In this document: piece by piece, positions 5,469-9,661 of the stretch | How positions within the stretch are numbered: the stretch's first letter is position 1 | Layout: every line of letters starts with the position of its first letter | Source: Chloroflexota bacterium | GTDB taxonomy: Bacteria > Chloroflexota > Dehalococcoidia > DSTF01 > JACRBR01 | Reading direction: 5' to 3' | Length of the DNA: 9,661 bases | NCBI GenBank assembly: GCA_021813085.1 | Contig: JAKAMA010000062.1 | Span: 1 to 9,661, forward strand | Notes under the pieces: model-generated | The model's database searches: none | What the model saw: only the letters and a program-made list of their open reading frames with translations | What the model was told of the DNA's origin: nothing | Program-made: the position numbers and the translations under genes

Positions 5469-6575
5469 AGCGCCTCGCCGTCATGGCAGCTTGCCTGGCC
5501 GGCCTGCTCGTGCACGGTGCAAATCCGGCCACCGCGCTCAGCGCCTCGTTTCACTACAAGTGGCCGTACCGCTGGGACACCTCGGCTGTCACTACCACCT
5601 ACCCCTATAGCGGTGTCCACGGCTGCCAACCGGGCGGGGAGTGCGTGGCGGCGTACGACCTCGTGATCGCAAACAATTTCGTCGCATCGTCCAGCGCAGG
5701 CACCGCGTTTGTATCGGGCGGATTCCTGCAGGGGGAGTGCCGCTCCAACGGGGGATACGGCAATTTCGTTGACATCGACGGTGTGCGGTACGCGCACCTC
5801 GACTCGTTCGCCCTGGCGAACGGGGCGAGCGTGCTGCAAGGAGATCAGGTCGGTGTCCAGGGGTCTACGGGCTACGTCATCCCATGCCCCGGGGGTGTGC
5901 ATCTGCACTGGGAGTTTCGGTCCGGCACCGTACCCACAATCGACGGCGGGTCCGCGACGTCCTCTAACTCCGTGATCGGTGAGTACAGCACGGCGGGGGC
6001 GACACTGCGCGCGTACTACCAGGCGCACGGCGGCTGGAACGGCATCGGCTGGACGTACAAGCACTGCCCCGGCACCTGCACGCTCGACATGACCGCGAAC
6101 CGGTCGTGGGGCCGCATGCAGGACTTCCAGCACGACCCGGACGGCTTCGGCGGCACGTTCGACACGCTCCACGTAGCGAACGCGAACCCGTCGCAGGCGT
6201 ACCTGGTGGACTCCGTGTTCTGGCTGGGCGGTGGGCGGCCCGGACAACAACGGCGGCCTGCGCCCGCTCGCCATGGCCACGGGTGAGCGCGCGCCGTGTC
6301 CCGCGGGGTGGTCGCCCGCGTGCATCTCCTACCAGCCGTTCCAGCTCGGCTTCGTCTGGATGGATGCGCTCACCGGGCGGACGGCGGTGTTCTGCCCGGA
6401 CGTGACCGGCGACGGAGTCGTCAGTATCTTTGACATCAGCAAGGTCGCCTCGGTCTATGGCCAGCCAGCGCCCCCGCCGCCTGCGCCCGTCGTGGACATC
6501 AATGGAGACGGTGTCATCAACATCTTTGACCTGGCCGGCGTGAGCGCAGGCTACGGCAGGGTCTGCCGCGTGTGA
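5465..6575 (+). pseudogene. Secreted LasA-like M23 metallopeptidase with C-terminal dockerin, frameshifted
   Basis: The first frame (5465-6286) encodes a signal peptide (about 1-24), then an M23 domain. YSGVHGC gives zinc ligand His52 and AAYDLV gives Asp65, 13 residues apart as in LasA (His23/Asp36). YGNFVDI and YAHL (His111) follow, and GGVHLHWEF gives His146 and His148. Cys54 and Cys60 flank the insertion. M23 enzymes cut peptidoglycan peptide bridges. Near 6230-6240 the frame shifts by +1. The second frame, to 6575, continues with GPDNNGG and a Cys-containing linker, then two dockerin repeats (6399-6464 and 6495-6560; DVTGDG and DINGDG, each ending IFD). Skipping one G after codon 256 restores one 369-residue protein. 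The start ATG 5465 overlaps the lipoprotein stop as ATGA. A sequencing or assembly indel is as likely as a true mutation. Confidence 0.7.
6399..6560 (+). other. Dockerin type I-like domain (two Ca-binding repeats)
   Basis: Both repeats carry the calcium-loop pattern with ligands at positions 1, 3, 5, 9 and 12: D-T-D-S-D in the first and D-N-D-N-D in the second. Each ends in IFD and is followed by a hydrophobic helix; a Pro-rich spacer (PPPPAP) separates them. Dockerins bind cohesins. Positions 10-11 are Ile-Phe, unlike the Ser/Thr pair of clostridial cellulosomes. No cohesin is in the window. Confidence 0.85.
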
Positions 6576-6617
6576 GACTTTGGGCCGGGCGCACCGTCCC
6601 ACTCGCCGATCTCGCGT

Positions 6618-6639
6618 CGCGGCTCCGGCGCGGAGCGCG
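6618..6639 (+). terminator. Weak hairpin after the dockerin gene
   Basis: GCTCCG (6622-6627) pairs with CGGAGC (6631-6636) around GCG, extended by CGC/GCG across a bulged G. It lies about 43 bases after the stop. No T run follows, so it is at best a factor-dependent or imperfect terminator. Confidence 0.25.
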
Positions 6640-6650
6640 GGCGCTTCCCT

Positions 6651-6685
6651 AACGTCCCACCTCCGACCTCCGGCATCCACCCTCC
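6651..6685. repeat. Imperfect 7-base tandem repeat, five units, upstream of lysA
   Basis: Five consecutive heptamers each end in TCC: AACGTCC, CACCTCC, GACCTCC, GGCATCC, ACCCTCC. The period is exactly seven bases over 35 bases, in a pyrimidine-rich stretch without coding potential, 29 bases before the lysA -10 box. Confidence 0.6.
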
Positions 6686-6713
6686 AACCCGTGGATCGCC
6701 CCGCGCCGCACCG

Positions 6714-6719
6714 TATACT
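6714..6719 (+). promoter_or_regulatory. -10 box of lysA at leaderless spacing
   Basis: TATACT matches the -10 consensus at five of six positions, and its last base lies seven bases before the A of the lysA ATG. Transcription would start at or next to the start codon, so the mRNA is probably leaderless. No Shine-Dalgarno is seen and the -35 is poor (GTGGAT at 6691-6696). Confidence 0.55.
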
Positions 6720-6725
6720 CGACCC

Positions 6726-8051
6726 ATGCCCTTTGACCCGGCGTTCGCCACGATCTTCCCGCGCACGACGGCGGTCCGGGACGGCCGCCTGAGCATCGGC
6801 GGCTGCGATGCGCAGGAGCTGACGCGCCGGTTCGGCTCGCCGCTCTACGTGTTCGACGAGACCGAGGTGCGCGAGACCTGCCGCGAGTACATCGCCGCCT
6901 TCAGGTCACGCTACCCCGACACCGAGATCACGTATGCCTCGAAGGCCTATCTCAGCCGCTGGATGGCAGCCGTCGCGCGTGAGGAGGGCATCGGCCTCGA
7001 TGTCGTCTCCGGCGGCGAGCTGGCTGTGGCGATGTCCGCCGGCTTCCCCGCCGCGCGCTGCCATTTCCACGGCAACAACAAGGGCGAGGACGAGCTGCGC
7101 GAGGCGCTCGACGCCGGCATCGGCCACGTCATCGTCGATAACTTCTACGAACTCGACCTGGTCGCCCGCCTGGCGCGCGCGATGGGCCGCGCACAGCCGA
7201 TCATCCTGCGCCTGTCGCCTGGCGTCGATGCGCACACGCACGCCAAGACGACGACCGGCACCCTCGACACGAAGTTCGGCCTGCCGATCAGCACCGGCGC
7301 CGCCGGACAGGCCGTCGTCGAGGCCATGCGGCTCGATGGCGTCTCGCTCGTCGGACTGCACTGCCACCTGGGCTCGCCGCTCTTCTCGCTGGCGCCATAC
7401 GACGAGGCCAACGCCGTCATGCTCGCGTTCGCCGCGGAGATGCGCGCGAAGCATGGCTTCGAGCTGCGCGTCTACAGCCCCGGCGGCGGCTTCGCCGCCC
7501 AGTACGTGCGCGAGAAGCCGGCGCCGCCGGTCGAGGCCTACGCCGACGCGATCGTCTCCTCGTTCCTGCGCCACTGCGACGCGCACCGCCTGCCGCGCCC
7601 GCGCCTCTTCGTCGAGCCAGGCCGCTCGCTCGTCGCGCGCGCCGGCGTCGCGCTCTACACCGTCGGCGCGCGTAAGGAGGTCGAGGGCCTGCGCACCTGG
7701 GTCTCGGTGGACGGCGGCATGGCGGACAACATCCGCCCCGCCATCTACGACGCGAAGTACGAGGCCGTCGTCGTCAACCGCGCCGACGACGAGCCGTCCG
7801 AGACCGTCACCATCGCCGGCAAGTACTGCGAGTCCGGCGACCTGCTCGTCCGCGACGCGCGCCTTCCGCGTACCGCGCCCGGCGACGTCCTCGCCATGCC
7901 GGCGTCCGGTGCCTACAATCTGACGATGGCGAGCAACTACAACATGGCGCCGAGGCCGGCCGTCGTCGCGGTCCGCGACGGCACGGCGCGCCTCATCCGC
8001 CGCCGCGAGACCTACGCCGACCTGCTGGCGACCGACGTCTATGGGGAGTAG
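6726..8051 (+). CDS. lysA: Diaminopimelate decarboxylase
   Basis: LysA removes CO2 from meso-2,6-diaminopimelate to give L-lysine, the last step of the DAP pathway, using PLP. The 441-residue product has the full fold-III decarboxylase layout. YASKAYL (70-76) holds the PLP lysine Lys73. LDVVSGGEL (91-99) and HGNNKGEDEL (115-124) follow, then HCHLGSPLF (212-220) and the phosphate-binding SPGGGF (251-256). EPGRSLV (297-303), CESGDLL (368-374), whose Cys comes from the partner subunit in the active-site dimer, and GAYN with Tyr397 complete the barrel-to-beta-domain site. Length and motifs are normal, with nothing missing. CESGD favours DAP over arginine or ornithine as substrate. The ATG at 6726 is the natural family start and lies seven bases after a -10 box. 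No other lysine-pathway gene is adjacent. Confidence 0.95.
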   Translation: MPFDPAFATIFPRTTAVRDGRLSIGGCDAQELTRRFGSPLYVFDETEVRETCREYIAAFRSRYPDTEITYASKAYLSRWMAAVAREEGIGLDVVSGGELAVAMSAGFPAARCHFHGNNKGEDELREALDAGIGHVIVDNFYELDLVARLARAMGRAQPIILRLSPGVDAHTHAKTTTGTLDTKFGLPISTGAAGQAVVEAMRLDGVSLVGLHCHLGSPLFSLAPYDEANAVMLAFAAEMRAKHGFELRVYSPGGGFAAQYVREKPAPPVEAYADAIVSSFLRHCDAHRLPRPRLFVEPGRSLVARAGVALYTVGARKEVEGLRTWVSVDGGMADNIRPAIYDAKYEAVVVNRADDEPSETVTIAGKYCESGDLLVRDARLPRTAPGDVLAMPASGAYNLTMASNYNMAPRPAVVAVRDGTARLIRRRETYADLLATDVYGE

Positions 8052-8073
8052 CGCCGCGTCTCTGCCACGAGCC

Positions 8074-8108
8074 GTCTGTCGTCTGTTGTCTGTTGTCTGT
8101 TGTCTGCC
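8074..8108. repeat. 7-base tandem repeat (GTCTGTT), five units
   Basis: Three perfect GTCTGTT units (8081-8101) are flanked by one variant unit on each side (GTCTGTC at 8074-8080, GTCTGCC at 8102-8108). The array fills the middle of the 94-base gap between lysA and the dehydrogenase gene and ends 37 bases before the latter's start codon. Confidence 0.85.
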
Positions 8109-8145
8109 AGGGATCCCACCTACGCGCAGCAGGTAAAGGTCGCGC

Positions 8146-9204
8146 ATGCCCGAACACACACGTCCGCTCCACATCCTGGTCACCTTCGCGCTCGAGCCCG
8201 CGCTCGTCGAGCGGATCCGTGCGGTCGACCCCGAACGCATTGAGGTCGATGTGCTGGGGCGCGACCAGCGCCAGCTCCTACGCGGCTTCCGCTACCCCAG
8301 CGAGCGCGAGCGCGCCGCCGTCGCCGAGGGCCTGCACGGCGCCTTCTCGCGCGCCGACGTCGTCTTTGGCTTCTGGGGCGCGGAGCTGCACGAGGCGTTC
8401 ACCGGCCTCGGCTCGATCGCCGAGGTCGCGCCACGGCTGAAGTGGGTCCAGCTCACCAGCGCCGGCGCGGACCGCCTGCTCAACAGCGGCATGATCGAAG
8501 GCGGCATCGTCGTCACCACGGTCAGCGGCCTGCACGCGACGCCGATCGGCGAGTACGTGCTCTGCGTGATGCTGATGTTCGCGAAGGGCGCGCCGGGCTT
8601 CCTGCGCGCGCAGGGCCGCCACGAGTGGCTGCGCTACATGCCGGGCGAGCTGCGCGGCGCCACGGTGGGTGTCGTCGGCATGGGACACATCGGCGAGGAG
8701 GTCGCGCGCCTGTCGAAGGCATTCGGCTGCCGCGTCGTCGCGACGCGGCGCTCCGTCACGCGGCCGGCCAGCGACGCCACGGCCGACGAGCTGTTGCCGC
8801 CCTCCGCCCTCCACCACCTCCTCGCCCAGAGCGATTACGTCGTGCTCGCCGTGCCGCTCACCGCGGAGACGCGGGGTCTCATCGGTGAAGCCGAACTGCG
8901 CGCGATGAAGCCGACCGCGGTGCTGGTCAACATCGCGCGAGGCCCCGTCGTCGATGAGTCGGCGCTGATCGCGGCCCTGCGGGAGGGGCGCATCGCCGGC
9001 GCGGCGCTCGATGTCTTCGAGCGGGAGCCGCTGCCCGCGGACAGCCCGCTCTGGGATATGGACAATGTGGTCGTCTCGCCGCACATTTCCGGTGGCACCG
9101 AGATCTACAACGAGCGCGCGGTGGGCATCTTCGCCGACAACCTCCGCCGCTACCTGCGCGGCGAGCCCCTTCGCAACGTCGTCGATCCCGCCCGGGGGTA
9201 CTGA
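8146..9204 (+). CDS. D-isomer-specific 2-hydroxyacid dehydrogenase
   Basis: The 352-residue cytoplasmic oxidoreductase interconverts a D-2-hydroxyacid and its 2-oxoacid with a nicotinamide cofactor. The N-terminal half of the substrate domain ends in LKWVQLTSAGAD (98-109). HATPIGEYVL (130-139) starts the cofactor domain, and the Rossmann loop is GMGHIG (178-183). The catalytic triad is visible: Arg265 in NIARGPVVDE, Glu294 in DVFEREPLP, and His313 in VSPHISGG. After the second beta strand the residues are TRR (200-202) instead of the acidic residue typical of NAD-binding members, which suggests NADP(H). The substrate is not deducible; it lies in the broad hydroxypyruvate/glyoxylate/phosphoglycerate-type group. 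The ATG at 8146 has a weak ribosome site AAGG (8136-8139) six bases before it. The gene stands between lysA and tsaB with gaps containing 7-base repeats. Confidence 0.9.
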   Translation: MPEHTRPLHILVTFALEPALVERIRAVDPERIEVDVLGRDQRQLLRGFRYPSERERAAVAEGLHGAFSRADVVFGFWGAELHEAFTGLGSIAEVAPRLKWVQLTSAGADRLLNSGMIEGGIVVTTVSGLHATPIGEYVLCVMLMFAKGAPGFLRAQGRHEWLRYMPGELRGATVGVVGMGHIGEEVARLSKAFGCRVVATRRSVTRPASDATADELLPPSALHHLLAQSDYVVLAVPLTAETRGLIGEAELRAMKPTAVLVNIARGPVVDESALIAALREGRIAGAALDVFEREPLPADSPLWDMDNVVVSPHISGGTEIYNERAVGIFADNLRRYLRGEPLRNVVDPARGY

Positions 9205-9251
9205 TCCGTCGATGCACCCGACCCGCCTCCAACATCGCACCACTGACGACT

Positions 9252-9661
9252 GTGGCTAGAAACGGACCATCGACCATCGACCGCCGACCACTTGACCTCT
9301 CGATCGAGTCCGCGTCCGACGACGCCGGCGTCGCCCTTTCGGTCGATGGGGCCGTTTACGAGAGCACAACGTGGTCCGCGCACCAGACCCACTCCGTCAC
9401 GCTGCTGCCGAACATCGATGCGCTACTGACGGCGACCGGCCGCACGAAAGGCGACATCGGCGCGGTGTTCGTCGACGTCGGTCCCGGCGGCTATGCCGGA
9501 CTGCGCGTCGGCGTCAGCGTCGCGAAGGCGCTCGCCCACGCCCTCGCCGTGCCCCTCGCCGGCGTCGGCCGCCTCGAGCTCGACGCGTGGCTCGTCGCCG
9601 GCGAAGCCGCCGGCCGCCGCGTCGTCGCCGTGCACCGCGCCGGTCGGGGCGACCTCGCCTG
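9252..9661 (+). CDS. tsaB: tRNA t6A threonylcarbamoyl transferase partner subunit TsaB, partial
   Basis: TsaB is a cytoplasmic ASKHA-fold protein that pairs with TsaD to make threonylcarbamoyl-adenosine 37 in tRNAs reading ANN codons. The visible part has LSIESASDDAGVALSVDG (residues 16-33 from the proposed start), matching the family's 'LaIdTat..asvAl' opening. THSVTLLPNIDALL (46-59) and the hallmark GPGGYAGLRVGVSVAKALA (78-96, family form GPGSFTGLR) follow, then the coding frame runs off the right edge at residue 136. The start is uncertain. The only standard codon in frame near the conserved core is GTG 9252, which gives about 12 extra N-terminal residues encoded by a 7-base repeat and has no clear ribosome site. 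Identity is firm, the first codon is not. Confidence 0.85.
   Translation, partial: MARNGPSTIDRRPLDLSIESASDDAGVALSVDGAVYESTTWSAHQTHSVTLLPNIDALLTATGRTKGDIGAVFVDVGPGGYAGLRVGVSVAKALAHALAVPLAGVGRLELDAWLVAGEAAGRRVVAVHRAGRGDLA
9265..9292. repeat. 7-base tandem repeat (GACCATC), four units
   Basis: Two perfect GACCATC units (9265-9278) are followed by GACCGCC (9279-9285) and GACCACT (9286-9292), keeping the seven-base period and the GACC core. The array abuts the conserved N-terminus of TsaB and would be translated as its N-terminal extension if GTG 9252 is the start. Confidence 0.7.

Noticed and set aside
6225..6245. Programmed ribosomal frameshift in the M23-dockerin gene
   Set aside because: No slippery heptamer, rare-codon stall or downstream pseudoknot that I can recognise; an indel in a G-rich run is simpler.
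6231..6575. Separate dockerin gene starting at GTG 6231
   Set aside because: No ribosome site or signal peptide is present, and the frame continues the M23 protein naturally. One broken gene explains it better.
8074..8108. CRISPR array
   Set aside because: The units are seven bases with no spacers, so it is a simple tandem repeat.
6906..8240. Minus-strand open frame of 444 codons opposite lysA
   Set aside because: Low-complexity shadow of lysA without any recognisable motif.
8278..9243. Minus-strand open frame of 321 codons opposite the dehydrogenase gene
   Set aside because: Shadow frame; the plus strand carries the full catalytic triad and Rossmann motif.

Overview
This is a GC-rich bacterial window with tight spacing, short leaders and several proline/threonine-linked lipoproteins. 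The combination of an AdoMetDC-type pyruvoyl enzyme, a PlsY-like protein, Thr-Pro-linked lipoproteins and a dockerin-bearing secreted protein fits Chloroflexota (Dehalococcoidia- or Thermomicrobia-like). That assignment is inferred from style and gene content, because the window holds no rRNA or ribosomal marker.

Layout. A minus-strand multi-spanning glycosyltransferase (GT-C / Gpi18-like), cut by the left edge, diverges from a plus-strand gene run. The ~400-base divergent gap carries candidate promoters and strong hairpins. It leads into a SpeD/SpeH-family pyruvoyl decarboxylase proenzyme. Next is a compact operon-like group: a cytidylate-kinase-like P-loop protein (17-base overlap with the next gene), a short DinB-like helical protein, and a PlsY-like membrane protein whose usual catalytic residues are mostly replaced. 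Then comes an exported block at 3150-6575: an S41/PDZ peptidase lipoprotein lacking the CTP lysine, an unrecognised lipoprotein behind a perfect TTGACA promoter with an A9 tract in its spacer, and a LasA-type M23 metallopeptidase ending in a dockerin. The M23-dockerin gene overlaps the lipoprotein gene by ATGA and is broken by one frameshift in this sequence. The right third is housekeeping: lysA (DAP decarboxylase, probably leaderless), a D-2-hydroxyacid dehydrogenase, and the 5' part of tsaB (t6A tRNA modification).

How it fits together. The block at 3150-6575 points to envelope or peptidoglycan processing: an S41 peptidase, an M23 endopeptidase-like domain, and lysA, which removes meso-DAP to make lysine. 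The other genes look like unrelated housekeeping genes that happen to be neighbours.

Main points of interest: (i) three successive intergenic regions each carry a different tandem repeat with the same 7-base period; (ii) the PlsY-like protein keeps the fold motifs but has lost most catalytic residues; (iii) an M23 plus dockerin fusion carries a likely indel; (iv) the speD leader has a 5' hairpin, a terminator-like hairpin with a T tract, and two tandem hairpins before the ribosome binding site; (v) -10 boxes sit at leaderless spacing. No CRISPR array, insertion sequence, tRNA or rRNA was seen.
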